Source: Nocardia brasiliensis ATCC 700358
GTDB lineage: Bacteria > Actinomycetota > Actinomycetes > Mycobacteriales > Mycobacteriaceae
Assembly: GCF_000250675.2 (NCBI RefSeq)
Contig: NC_018681.1
Span: 7,254,001 to 7,318,000, forward strand
Direction of reading: 5' to 3'
DNA length: 64,000 nt
Shown piece after piece: positions 32,506-41,024 of this stretch. The translations under genes and the position numbers were made by a program. Positions within the stretch are counted from its first letter, which is position 1, and the number at the start of each line of letters is the position of its first letter. The notes under the pieces were generated by a model. That model was not told where the DNA came from. It did not search any database and saw nothing but the letters and a program-made list of their open reading frames with translations.

Positions 32506-34248
32506 GTGACTGCGGTAGAGCCCCAGCCAGTCCAGCAGTTGGAAGCGACTCGGCCGTATCCGGCACGGACCGGGCCGAAGGGTTCTTTTCTCTACAAGAT
32601 GGTCACCACCACCGACCCCAAGGTGCTCGGTGTCATGTACCTGGTGACCGCGATGAGCTTCTTCCTCATCGGTGGTCTGATGGCGCTGATGATGCGCGCC
32701 GAACTGGCCCGCCCCGGCCTGCAGTTCCTCTCGCCCGAGCAGTTCAACCAGCTGTTCACCATGCACGGCACGATCATGCTGCTGTTCTACGCGACCGCGA
32801 TCGTGTTCGGCTTCGCGAACATCGTGCTGCCGCTGCAGATCGGCGCCCCTGACGTCGCCTTCCCGCGCCTGAACGCGTTCAGCTACTGGCTGTACCTGTT
32901 CGGCGGCACGATGGCGACCGCGGGCTTCATCACCCCGGGCGGCGCCGCCGACTTCGGCTGGACCGCCTACACCCCGCTCACCGACATCCTGCATTCGCCG
33001 GGCGTCGGCGCGGACCTGTGGATCCTCGGTCTGGCCGTCTCGGGTCTGGGCACCATCCTCGGTGGCGTCAACATGCTGACCACCGTCGTCTGCCTGCGTG
33101 CCCCCGGCATGACCATGTTCCGGTTGCCGATCTTCACCTGGAACATCGCCGTCACCAGCGTGCTTGTCCTGCTTGCCTTCCCGCTGCTCACCGCCGCCCT
33201 GTTCGGCCTGGCCTACGACCGGCACCTCGGCGGCCACATCTACGACCCGGCCACCGGCGGCGTGCTGCTCTACCAGCACCTGTTCTGGTTCTTCGGCCAC
33301 CCCGAGGTGTACATCATCGCGCTGCCGTTCTTCGGCATCGTGTCCGAGATCTTCCCGGTCTTCTCGCGTAAGCCGATCTTCGGTTACACCACCCTGGTCT
33401 ACGCGACGCTCGGCATCGCCGCGCTCTCGATCGCGGTGTGGGCGCACCACATGTACGCCACCGGCGCCGTGCTGCTGCCGTACTTCTCGTTCATGACCTT
33501 CCTGATCGCCGTCCCGACCGGTGTGAAGTTCTTCAACTGGATCGGCACCATGTGGCGCGGCCAGCTGACCTTCGAGACGCCGATGCTGTGGTCGATCGGC
33601 TTCCTGGTGACCTTCCTCTTCGGCGGCCTGTCCGGCGTCATCCTCGCCTCGCCGCCGCTGGACTTCCACGTCACCGACTCGTATTTCGTTGTGGCGCACT
33701 TCCATTACGTGCTCTTCGGCACCATCGTGTTCGCCACCTTCGCCGGCATCTACTTCTGGTTCCCGAAGATCACCGGCCGGATGATGGACGAGCGCCTCGG
33801 CAAGTGGCACTTCTGGACCACCTTCGTCGGCTTCCACACCACCTTCCTCGTCCAGCACTGGCTGGGTGCCGAGGGCATGCCGCGCCGCTACGCCGACTAC
33901 CTGCCCAGCGACGGATTCACCACGCTGAACACGATCTCCACCATCGGCGCTTTCATCCTCGGCGCCTCGATGCTGCCGTTCGTGTGGAACGTCTTCAAGA
34001 GCTTCCGCTACGGCGAGGTCGTCACCGTGGACGATCCGTGGGGCTACGGCAACTCGCTGGAGTGGGCCACCACCTGCCCGCCGCCGCGGCACAACTTCTA
34101 CGAGCTGCCGCGGATCCGGTCCGAGCGTCCCGCCTTCGAGCTGCACTACCCGCACATGGTCGAGCGGATGCGGGCCGAGGCGCACGTGGGCTGGGGTTCG
34201 GGCAAGCACGCCCACGATGTGCACGAGGGCGCGGTCGCGACCAAGTAG
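32506..34248 (+). CDS. ctaD: aa3-type cytochrome c oxidase subunit I
   Basis: 580 aa, about 12 predicted helices. It contains heme a and the heme a3/CuB centre where O2 is reduced and protons are pumped in the cytoplasmic membrane. Ligands visible: His87 in FTMHGTIM (heme a), HPEVYI with His265 and Tyr269 (CuB and its cross-linked Tyr), HH pair 314-315 in WAHHMYATG (CuB), and HFHYV with His398 and His400 (hemes a3 and a). The start is GTG 32506 with AGGAGG five bases before. The open frame continues far upstream, but that part is noise. Followed by a strong terminator, so transcribed alone. Confidence 0.97.
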   Translation: MTAVEPQPVQQLEATRPYPARTGPKGSFLYKMVTTTDPKVLGVMYLVTAMSFFLIGGLMALMMRAELARPGLQFLSPEQFNQLFTMHGTIMLLFYATAIVFGFANIVLPLQIGAPDVAFPRLNAFSYWLYLFGGTMATAGFITPGGAADFGWTAYTPLTDILHSPGVGADLWILGLAVSGLGTILGGVNMLTTVVCLRAPGMTMFRLPIFTWNIAVTSVLVLLAFPLLTAALFGLAYDRHLGGHIYDPATGGVLLYQHLFWFFGHPEVYIIALPFFGIVSEIFPVFSRKPIFGYTTLVYATLGIAALSIAVWAHHMYATGAVLLPYFSFMTFLIAVPTGVKFFNWIGTMWRGQLTFETPMLWSIGFLVTFLFGGLSGVILASPPLDFHVTDSYFVVAHFHYVLFGTIVFATFAGIYFWFPKITGRMMDERLGKWHFWTTFVGFHTTFLVQHWLGAEGMPRRYADYLPSDGFTTLNTISTIGAFILGASMLPFVWNVFKSFRYGEVVTVDDPWGYGNSLEWATTCPPPRHNFYELPRIRSERPAFELHYPHMVERMRAEAHVGWGSGKHAHDVHEGAVATK

Positions 34249-34266
34249 GCACAAGGATTACGACGA

Positions 34267-34307
34267 CGAGTGTGCACCTGCTGGTGACAGCAGGTGCACA
34301 CTCGTTT
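34267..34307 (+). terminator. Intrinsic terminator of ctaD
   Basis: CGAGTGTGCACCTGCTG (34267-34283) pairs perfectly with CAGCAGGTGCACACTCG (34288-34304), four-base loop, followed by TTT. One of the best terminators in the window. Confidence 0.9.
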
Positions 34308-34407
34308 CTGCGGGAGCTTGCGCTCACCGCAGGGCATCATCGCCCGGAGCGAAGTGACAACGAGGTCAAGCACAGCGACGGCGCACCACGACCCTGGAGC
34401 ACATCAG

Positions 34408-35625
34408 TTGACCGACACCACCGTTCTCGTCACCGTTACCGGACCCGACCGTCCCGGTGTGACGTCCGTGCTGCTCGCCGCGATGTCGCGGCACCACGTG
34501 GACCTGCTCGACGTCGAGCAGGTGGTGATCCGCGGCCGGCTGACGCTCGGCGTGCTGGTCACCTGCCCGGGTGACGCCGAGTCACTGCAGGACGAGCTCG
34601 AAGAAGCGATGAACACCGTCGGCATGCACGTCGATGTCGAGGTGGACGCGGAGATCGGCAGGCAGCCGATGTCCACCCACGCGGTGGTGGTCCTGGGCGC
34701 CCCGGTCACCGCGCACGCGTTCAGCGCGGTGTCGCGGCAGCTCGCCGCGCTCGGCGCGAACATCGACACCATTCGCGGCATCGCCGACTATCCGGTCACC
34801 GGAATGGAATTGCTGGTCACCGCGACCGATACCGGGGTCGGCACCGACTCGCGACTGCGTACCGCGCTGGCCGAGATCGCGGTGGCCGAGCAGGTCGACG
34901 TCGCGGTCGAGCGGGCCGGCCTGGCCCGGCGGGCCAAGCGCCTCATCGTCTTCGACGTCGACTCGACGCTGATCCAGGGCGAGGTGATCGAGATGCTCGC
35001 CGCGCACGCGGGCGTCGAGGAGGAGGTCCGCAAGGTCACCGAATCCGCGATGGCGGGCGAGATCGATTTCGCCGAATCGCTGCGTCAACGCGTCGCGACC
35101 CTGGCCGGCCTGGACGAGTCGGTGATCGACGAGGTGGCCGACCGGATCGAGCTGACACCCGGCGCCCGGACCACCATCCGCACGCTGCGCCGGCTCGGCT
35201 TCCGCTGCGGTGTGGTGTCGGGCGGGTTCCGTCAGGTGATCGAGCCGCTCGCGCACGAGCTGGAACTGGATTTCGTGCAGGCCAACACGTTGGAGATCAT
35301 CGGCGGCAAGCTGACCGGCCGCGTGGTCGGCGAGATCGTCGACCGGGCCGCCAAGGCGACCGCGCTGCGCAAGTTCGCCGCCGAGGCGGGCGTGCCGATG
35401 GAACAGACCGTCGCGGTCGGGGACGGCGCCAACGACATCGACATGCTCAACGCCGCCGGACTGGGCGTCGCGTTCAACGCCAAGCCCGCGCTGCGCGAGG
35501 TCGCAGACGCGGCGCTGTCGCATCCCTACCTGGACGCGGTGCTCTACGTCCTCGGCGTCACCCGGCACGAGGTGGAGGCCGCCGACGCCCGGGACGGTTT
35601 GCTCCGGCGCGTGCCGCTGGGCTGA
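34408..35625 (+). CDS. serB: Phosphoserine phosphatase SerB2 with two ACT domains
   Basis: 405 aa. Two N-terminal ACT domains (about 3-80 VLVTVTGPDRPGVTSVLLAAM, and about 90-165 VVVLGAPVTAHAFSAVSRQLAALGANID) are followed by a HAD phosphatase domain. That domain has motif I FDVDSTLIQGE (DVDST 183-187), motif II VVSGGFRQV, a lysine in KATALRKF, and motif IV VAVGDGANDIDMLNAAGLGVAFNAK. It completes L-serine synthesis; ACT domains bind serine for feedback in the mycobacterial enzyme. A TTG start at 34408 is chosen because GGAG lies nine bases before it and the ACT domain begins at once. Confidence 0.94.
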   Translation: MTDTTVLVTVTGPDRPGVTSVLLAAMSRHHVDLLDVEQVVIRGRLTLGVLVTCPGDAESLQDELEEAMNTVGMHVDVEVDAEIGRQPMSTHAVVVLGAPVTAHAFSAVSRQLAALGANIDTIRGIADYPVTGMELLVTATDTGVGTDSRLRTALAEIAVAEQVDVAVERAGLARRAKRLIVFDVDSTLIQGEVIEMLAAHAGVEEEVRKVTESAMAGEIDFAESLRQRVATLAGLDESVIDEVADRIELTPGARTTIRTLRRLGFRCGVVSGGFRQVIEPLAHELELDFVQANTLEIIGGKLTGRVVGEIVDRAAKATALRKFAAEAGVPMEQTVAVGDGANDIDMLNAAGLGVAFNAKPALREVADAALSHPYLDAVLYVLGVTRHEVEAADARDGLLRRVPLG

Positions 35626-35715
35626 GCGCCGGGTAGCCGGTGTCGATGTCCCGCTCGGGTCGGCATCGTCGGTAGGCTGACGCCGACCATGATCATCAGG
35701 CGATCGGAGCTTTCG

Positions 35716-36162
35716 GTGCGCAAGACTCTGCTGGTGCTGTTAGTCGGGCTGTCGGTCGTCGGATGCGGCAAGGACGACTCTGCCGACGCGAAACCGACGT
35801 CCGCGGCGGCGCCGACGTCCGGCTCCGCGTTCTCGGTGCTGAACGCGACGCAGGAGGCCAACGGGCAGGAGCGCCGGCTCACCATCGGGCAGTCGCTGGT
35901 GCTGACCCTGCCCGCGAATCCGTCCACCGGCTTCTCCTGGCAGATCTCCGGCCTGGACCCGAATGTGGCTCGGGTGCAAGGCGAACCGACGTTCAAGCAG
36001 GATTCGTCGGTGCCGGTGGCGCCCGGTGCGGGCGGCACTTCGGAGTGGACCTTCGTCGGCGAGGGCGCGGGCGTCACGCAACTCACGATGGATTACATGC
36101 GCCCGTGGGAGCAGGGAATCGCACCCGCGCAGACGTTTTCGCTGACGATCAAGGTGGAGTGA
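35716..36162 (+). CDS. Chagasin-type (I42) protease-inhibitor lipoprotein
   Basis: 148 aa. Lipobox SVVGC with Cys17 after a short hydrophobic helix; the GTG at 35716 has GGAG seven bases before it and gives this compact signal, while the in-frame ATG at 35689 has none. The mature part shows all three loops that contact papain-like proteases in chagasin: NPSTGF (68-73), GAGGTSEW (104-111) and RPWE (129-132), with TQLTMDYMRPWE in the expected strand. So it is probably a surface-anchored inhibitor of cysteine proteases. The stop overlaps the next gene (TGATG). Confidence 0.82.
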   Translation: MRKTLLVLLVGLSVVGCGKDDSADAKPTSAAAPTSGSAFSVLNATQEANGQERRLTIGQSLVLTLPANPSTGFSWQISGLDPNVARVQGEPTFKQDSSVPVAPGAGGTSEWTFVGEGAGVTQLTMDYMRPWEQGIAPAQTFSLTIKVE

Positions 36163-36968
36163 TGTCGAGCATCCCGGAATGCGCGGCCGGAATCCGGGAC
36201 GAACACGAAAGTCCGGGGCGGACAGTCGAATTCGATGAGGCAGGCTTCCGCGTCCGGCACGCGGAGCTGGCGGCCGGCTACGGCGGCGCGGGCGACCCGG
36301 ACGATCCGGCCATGGTGCAGGCCATGCAGATCGTGCTGCACCTGCCCAAACAGGACCCGCCACCGCGCAGCGCGTTGCTCGCCGCGGCCGCCGCCGCGAC
36401 GGTGGCGTTGTGCCTCGACGAACGGGTCGGCCCCGGCGGCGAGTGGGCCGAGCGCTACCTGGCTTGGAAGCGCTCGCGTATCCGCAAGGTGAGCAGGCGA
36501 GCCCGCGGCGCCCAGTGGCTCGCCGCGAACGAGGTCGAGGGCGTCACCGTCGAGGTCGACGGGGCGCAGGCCCGCGCGTTCGTCCCCGGACCGGTCGGCG
36601 CGGTCGATCCGCGGATCAAGCGGTTGCAGATCGGGGGTACCGACCTCGAGCACGACGATCCCGGTCCCGCCCCGGCGGAACTGCCGGTGCTGTGGGTGAA
36701 TTCGGCGCTCGGCATGACCCTGGGCAAGGCCGCCGCGCAGGTCGGTCACGCCGGCATGTTGCTGGCGGGTGCGCTGACCGTGGCGCAGGCGCGGTGCTGG
36801 GCCGAGCGAGAATTTCGTTGTGCCGTCCGGGAAGCCGACGCGCGACAATGGAAAGTGTTGGCGGATGCGGTCGCACACGGATCGGCAGTGGCCGTGCGCG
36901 ACGCCGGGTTCACGGAAGTGGCGCCCGGCTCGATGACAGTGATAGCGGTCCCCGCGCAAGCCGGGTGA
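36162..36968 (+). CDS. PTH2-like peptidyl-tRNA hydrolase domain protein
   Basis: 268 aa. The C-terminal 110 residues resemble the PTH2 fold: VLWVNSALGMTLGKAAAQVGHAGML (GK-x-AAQ-x-x-HA), WKVLADAVAHGSAVAVRDAGFTEVAPGSMTVIAV (D-AG-x-TE-x-PGS). The N-terminal 150 residues (GDPDDPAMVQAMQIVLHLPKQDPPPRSALL onward) are conserved in actinobacteria but have no known function. It may rescue peptidyl-tRNA or act on related substrates; unlike housekeeping Pth it is extra. Start overlaps the I42 lipoprotein stop, so the two are co-translated, an unexpected pairing of a surface inhibitor and a cytosolic enzyme. Confidence 0.75.
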   Translation: MSSIPECAAGIRDEHESPGRTVEFDEAGFRVRHAELAAGYGGAGDPDDPAMVQAMQIVLHLPKQDPPPRSALLAAAAAATVALCLDERVGPGGEWAERYLAWKRSRIRKVSRRARGAQWLAANEVEGVTVEVDGAQARAFVPGPVGAVDPRIKRLQIGGTDLEHDDPGPAPAELPVLWVNSALGMTLGKAAAQVGHAGMLLAGALTVAQARCWAEREFRCAVREADARQWKVLADAVAHGSAVAVRDAGFTEVAPGSMTVIAVPAQAG

Positions 36969-37122
36969 CCGTCCGAAACAGTCGCGAGGGCCGAAGAGGC
37001 TTCGGGCGGGCCGAATCGGGGTATCACTCGAGGACGTTGTGCTCTATCTCGCCGGGGCTGCCGAGCGGAGGCTCGAAGACCCAAGGCAACGCGGCTTTGT
37101 CGACCGAAGGGATGGACCAGCT

Positions 37123-37296
37123 ATGACGACGCTGCTGGTGATTCTCGCCGTCTGGGTGCTGCTGTCGGTTCCACTGGCCTTCCTCGTGGCGCGACTGCTA
37201 CACAAGTCGCCCGAGCGGGACGAGCGGCATCCCGGGGCCGAGCACGACGACGACCAGCGGCTACGCGGTCTCTTCGCGCTCGGCCGCAAACGCTGA
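37123..37296 (+). CDS. Small single-helix membrane protein
   Basis: 57 aa: one N-terminal hydrophobic helix (TLLVILAVWVLLSVPLAFLVARLL) and a charged C-terminal tail with HPGAEHDDDQRL. No family recognised. The ATG is preceded by GAAGGGATGG. It lies alone between the PTH2-like gene and the ABC ATPase, 62 bases before the latter. Confidence 0.65.
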   Translation: MTTLLVILAVWVLLSVPLAFLVARLLHKSPERDERHPGAEHDDDQRLRGLFALGRKR

Positions 37297-37358
37297 CCCG
37301 GCGACACGCGCCACGCACCCCCGCCCGCGTTGGCCAGTGATCCCATGGGTGGGCCAAG

Positions 37359-38192
37359 ATGGACCGCGTGCCACAACCGGATCCGGATCTGCTCATCGAT
37401 TTCACCGACGTCACTGTTCGCCGTTCGGGCCACACGCTCGTCGGCCCGGTGACCTGGCAGGTCGAGCTCGACGAACGCTGGGTCGTGCTCGGCCCCAACG
37501 GCGCGGGCAAGACCTCGCTGCTGCGCATGGCGGCCGCCGAGCTGCATCCCACCTCCGGCGTGGCGCATCTGCTCGGCGAAGTGCTCGGCAAGGTCGACAT
37601 CAGCGAACTGCGCCCGCGGATCGGCTTGTCCTCCGCGGCCGTGGCCGGCCGGGTGCCGCGCGAGGAGAAGGTCAGCGATCTGGTGGTGTCGGCGGGCTAC
37701 GCTGTGCTCGGCCGCTGGCGGGAACGCTACGACGACGTCGACACCGACCGCGCCGTCGACATGCTGGAAAGCCTGGGCGCCGAACATCTTTCCGATCGCA
37801 CCTACGGCACCCTGTCCGAGGGGGAGCGCAAGCGGGTGCTCATCGCCCGCGCGCTCATGACCGATCCGGAACTGCTGCTGCTCGACGAGCCCGCCGCGGG
37901 CCTGGACCTGGGGGGTCGCGAAGAACTGGTGGAACGGCTCGGCGATCTGGCCGCCGACCCGGACGCGCCCGCCATCGTGCTGGTCACCCACCACGTCGAG
38001 GAGATCCCGCCCGGCTTCACGCACGGCCTGCTGCTCAACGAGGGCGAGGTGATCGCGCAGGGTTTGCTCACCGACGTGCTCACCTCGGAGAACCTCAGCG
38101 ACGCGTTCCGTCAGTCGATCGCGCTCGATCAGGTGGACGGCCGCTACTTCGCCCGGCGCGCCCGCCGGGCCGGAAAACACCGCACCCGCTGA
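37359..38192 (+). CDS. ABC transporter-type ATPase (Rv3041c-like)
   Basis: 277 aa. Walker A GPNGAGKTS (45-53), signature LSEGERKRV, Walker B LLLLDEPAAGLDLGG, switch His in VTHHVEEIPPGFTH. This belongs to the stand-alone ModF/YlmA-like ATPases with no membrane partner nearby. Equivalent to Rv3041c, which lies in the same place after serB2. Substrate unknown. ATG start; a GTG nine bases inside is also possible. Confidence 0.88.
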   Translation: MDRVPQPDPDLLIDFTDVTVRRSGHTLVGPVTWQVELDERWVVLGPNGAGKTSLLRMAAAELHPTSGVAHLLGEVLGKVDISELRPRIGLSSAAVAGRVPREEKVSDLVVSAGYAVLGRWRERYDDVDTDRAVDMLESLGAEHLSDRTYGTLSEGERKRVLIARALMTDPELLLLDEPAAGLDLGGREELVERLGDLAADPDAPAIVLVTHHVEEIPPGFTHGLLLNEGEVIAQGLLTDVLTSENLSDAFRQSIALDQVDGRYFARRARRAGKHRTR

Positions 38193-38241
38193 CCGCACCT
38201 ACCCGTGACAGCGCGTACCGCACGCGGGTTACTGTGCAGGG

Positions 38242-39078
38242 GTGAGTGAGACAAACACCGCGGCCGGCTCTCAGGTTGCCCCGCCGGTCAAGGATGCGTC
38301 GACGGTGCTGCTGGTGCGCGACAGCGCCGAGGGGCCCGAGATCTTCCTGCAGCGCCGGGTCGGCGCGATGGCGTTCGCGGCCGGGATGACCGTGTTCCCC
38401 GGCGGCGGCGTCGATCCCACCGACGGCACCGCCGATATCGCCTGGGCCGGACCCGAACCCGCCTGGTGGGCCGAGCGATTCGCGACCACCGAGTCGCGCG
38501 CCAAGGCGCTGGTCTGCGCCGCGGTGCGGGAGACCTTCGAGGAATGCGGGGTGCTGCTCGCCGGTCCGACCGCGGACACGGTGGTCTCCGACACCACCGG
38601 CTACCGCGCCGCGCGCGGCCGGCTGGAACGTCGCGAACTGTCGCTGGCCGGTTTCCTCGCCGCGGAGAACCTGGTGCTGCGCGCGGATCTGCTTCGGCCG
38701 TGGGCGAATTGGATCACCCCGGTGGTCGAGCCGCGCCGCTACGACACCCGGTTCTTCGTCGCGGTGCTGCCCGCCGGGCAGCTGGCCGACGGTGCCACCT
38801 CCGAAGCGGCGGAGGTGAATTGGCGTACCGCGGCCGAGGCGCTGCGGCGGTGGCGGGCGGGCACCGACATCCTGCTGCCGCCTACCTGGTCGCAATTGCA
38901 GGGACTCAGCGAATTCGGCTCCACCGCAGAGATTCTCGCCGCCGAGCCGGTGATCGAGCCGATCATGCCGGAGCTGGTGGAACAGGACGGGCGGCGGGTG
39001 CTGATGTTCCCGGACAACGGGCGCTACCTGACCGACCTGCCGGATCCGAGCAAGCTCAAGGGATCCGTCCGCAAGTGA
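38242..39078 (+). CDS. NUDIX hydrolase (Rv3040c-like)
   Basis: 278 aa. Nudix fold with a split box: GGGVDPTD and then CAAVRETFEECGVLL, i.e. the R-E-x2-E-E-x-G-U core with an intervening stretch of about 45 residues (DGTADIAWAGPEPAWWAERF and following). That layout is typical of the NUDT19-like group, which cleaves CoA or related diphosphates. GTG start after GGG; followed after 34 bases by the enoyl-CoA hydratase gene, so a CoA-related role is reasonable but unproved. Confidence 0.88.
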   Translation: MSETNTAAGSQVAPPVKDASTVLLVRDSAEGPEIFLQRRVGAMAFAAGMTVFPGGGVDPTDGTADIAWAGPEPAWWAERFATTESRAKALVCAAVRETFEECGVLLAGPTADTVVSDTTGYRAARGRLERRELSLAGFLAAENLVLRADLLRPWANWITPVVEPRRYDTRFFVAVLPAGQLADGATSEAAEVNWRTAAEALRRWRAGTDILLPPTWSQLQGLSEFGSTAEILAAEPVIEPIMPELVEQDGRRVLMFPDNGRYLTDLPDPSKLKGSVRK

Positions 39079-39112
39079 GGCCACGACCCGGCACCCGGTA
39101 GCGTCTGCTCCC

Positions 39113-39889
39113 ATGGCCGAATTCGTGACCCTGGAGCTGCCGGAGGGTGATGCCGCGCGCCGCGTGGCCGTCCTCCGGATCGACCGCCCGCCGTTGAACC
39201 TGCTGAATCTGCAGCTGGCGCGCGAACTGGCCGAGGCGGCCGCGGCGGTCGCGACCGACCCGACGGTGGCCGCGGTCATGGTCTACGGCGACGAGCGGGT
39301 GTTCTCCGCGGGCGACGATCTGGCCGAACTGGCCGCACTCGGCGAAGGCCAGGCGCGGGCACTGGCCGCGGATCTGCAGGGTCACCTCGGCTGCCTGGCC
39401 CGGCTGCCGCAGCCGACGGTCGCGGCGATCAGCGGCTACGGTCTCGGCGCCGGACTCGAGCTCGCGCTGGGCGCGGATCGGCGGATCATCGGCGACAACG
39501 TCAAACTCGGCCTGCCGCAGATCAAGGCGGGGCTGATCCCGCTCGCCGGCATCCGGCGGCTCGCGCTGCTGATCGGGCCCGGCCCGGCCAAGGACCTCGT
39601 CTATAGCGGCCGGTTCGTCGAGCCGGCCGAGGCGCTGGCGCTCGGTCTGGTCGACGAGGTGGTGCCGCCCGACGACGTGTACACCGCCGGGTTGCGCTGG
39701 GCCCAGCAGTTCACCGCGGCCCCGGCCCGGGCGCTCGCCGCGGCCAAGGCGGTGTTCGAGGCGGGCCCGCACGGACTGGATCGCGCACAGACCGAATGGT
39801 CTGATCTGTTCGCGACCGAGGACCGCCGGATCGGCACCGAGTCCTACCTGGCGGACGGTCCCGGATCTGCCGCGTTCGTCGGGCACTGA
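39113..39889 (+). CDS. Enoyl-CoA hydratase/isomerase family protein with one catalytic Glu replaced
   Basis: 258 aa crotonase fold: oxyanion-hole segments VFSAGDDLAEL and ISGYGLGAGLELALGADRRI, then LGLPQIKAGLIPLAGIRRLALLIG. Aligned with rat mitochondrial crotonase, Glu144 is kept (Glu116 here) but Glu164 is Gln136 (LPQ for QPE). With only one acid, normal syn-hydration may be slow; isomerase, hydrolase or no activity are possible. Same position as echA17 (Rv3039c). Confidence 0.88.
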   Translation: MAEFVTLELPEGDAARRVAVLRIDRPPLNLLNLQLARELAEAAAAVATDPTVAAVMVYGDERVFSAGDDLAELAALGEGQARALAADLQGHLGCLARLPQPTVAAISGYGLGAGLELALGADRRIIGDNVKLGLPQIKAGLIPLAGIRRLALLIGPGPAKDLVYSGRFVEPAEALALGLVDEVVPPDDVYTAGLRWAQQFTAAPARALAAAKAVFEAGPHGLDRAQTEWSDLFATEDRRIGTESYLADGPGSAAFVGH

Positions 39890-40046
39890 GGCGTGCAGCG
39901 GCTCGTCGTCGCGAGCGTTCTGAACAGGGGTTTCCGGAAGATCGCCTGATCGGAACAGGTTGCTGTCCGGCCGCCGGTCCGGCGGGCGTCCGGTTGGGTG
40001 GGCCGACGGCAAGATCATCGGTTGACCTTGGGTAGGCTTGGCTGCC

Positions 40047-41024
40047 ATGACGGTACGCCCTGACGACCCCGCGCCGAACCCGCACGCCACCGAGGCCGAG
40101 GTCGAAGCAGCGCGCAAGGATACGAAGCTCGCCCAGGTCCTCTACCACGACTGGGAAGCCGAGACCTACGACGACAAATGGTCGATCTCCTATGACGAGC
40201 GCTGCATCGAATATGCCCGCGGCCGGTTCGACGCGGCCGTCGGTCCCGCCCCGCTGCCGTACGAGCGCGCCCTCGAACTGGGCTGCGGTACCGGCTTCTT
40301 CCTGCTGAACCTGATGCAGGGCGGCGTGGCCAAATCCGGTTCGGTCACCGACCTGTCGCCGGGCATGGTCAAGGTCGCGCTGCGCAACGCGCAGAACCTG
40401 GGCCTCGACGTGGACGGCCGGGTCGCCGACGCCGAAACCATCCCGTACGAGGACGACACCTTCGACCTGGTGTGCGGGCACGCGGTGCTGCACCACATCC
40501 CGGATGTCGAACTGGCACTGAAGGAATGCCTGCGCGTGCTCAAGCCGGGCGGGCGCTTCGTGTTCGCCGGCGAGCCGACCACCGCGGGCAACTTCTACGC
40601 GCGCTGGCTCGGCCGGATCACCTGGAAGGCCACCACCACCGTCACCAAGCTGCCGCAGCTGGCCGGGTGGCGGCGTCCGCAGACCGAGCTCGACGAGTCC
40701 TCGCGGGCCGCGGCGCTCGAGGCGGTCGTCGACCTGCACACGTTCGATCCCAGCGACCTGGAGGGCATGGCGCGCTCGGCCGGTGCGATCGAGGTCAAAG
40801 CGACCACCGAGGAGTTCGCGGCGGCGCTGTGGGGCTGGCCGGTGCGCACCTTCGAGGCGGCCGTGCCGGACGAGAAGCTCACCATGGGCTACCGGATGGC
40901 CATGTACAAGGCGTGGCTGCGGCTGAGCTGGCTGGACGAGAACGTGATGCGCCGCGTGGTGCCCCGCCAGTTCTTCTACAACGCGATGATCACCGGCGTG
41001 AAGCCGCACTCCGCCGCCAAGTAG
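40047..41024 (+). CDS. SAM-dependent methyltransferase (Rv3038c-like)
   Basis: 325 aa. Class I Rossmann methyltransferase in the first 190 residues: motif I ALELGCGTGFFLLNLM, motif II DLSPGMVKVA, then FDLVCGHAVLHHIPDVELALKECLRVLKPGGRFVFAGEP. The C-terminal 130 residues (ITWKATTTVTKLPQLAGWRR, DLHTFDPSDLEGMARSAGA) form an extra region. Substrate unknown. ATG 40047 is used; TTG 40038 is an alternative. Its stop codon overlaps the GTG of the next gene. Confidence 0.88.
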   Translation: MTVRPDDPAPNPHATEAEVEAARKDTKLAQVLYHDWEAETYDDKWSISYDERCIEYARGRFDAAVGPAPLPYERALELGCGTGFFLLNLMQGGVAKSGSVTDLSPGMVKVALRNAQNLGLDVDGRVADAETIPYEDDTFDLVCGHAVLHHIPDVELALKECLRVLKPGGRFVFAGEPTTAGNFYARWLGRITWKATTTVTKLPQLAGWRRPQTELDESSRAAALEAVVDLHTFDPSDLEGMARSAGAIEVKATTEEFAAALWGWPVRTFEAAVPDEKLTMGYRMAMYKAWLRLSWLDENVMRRVVPRQFFYNAMITGVKPHSAAK

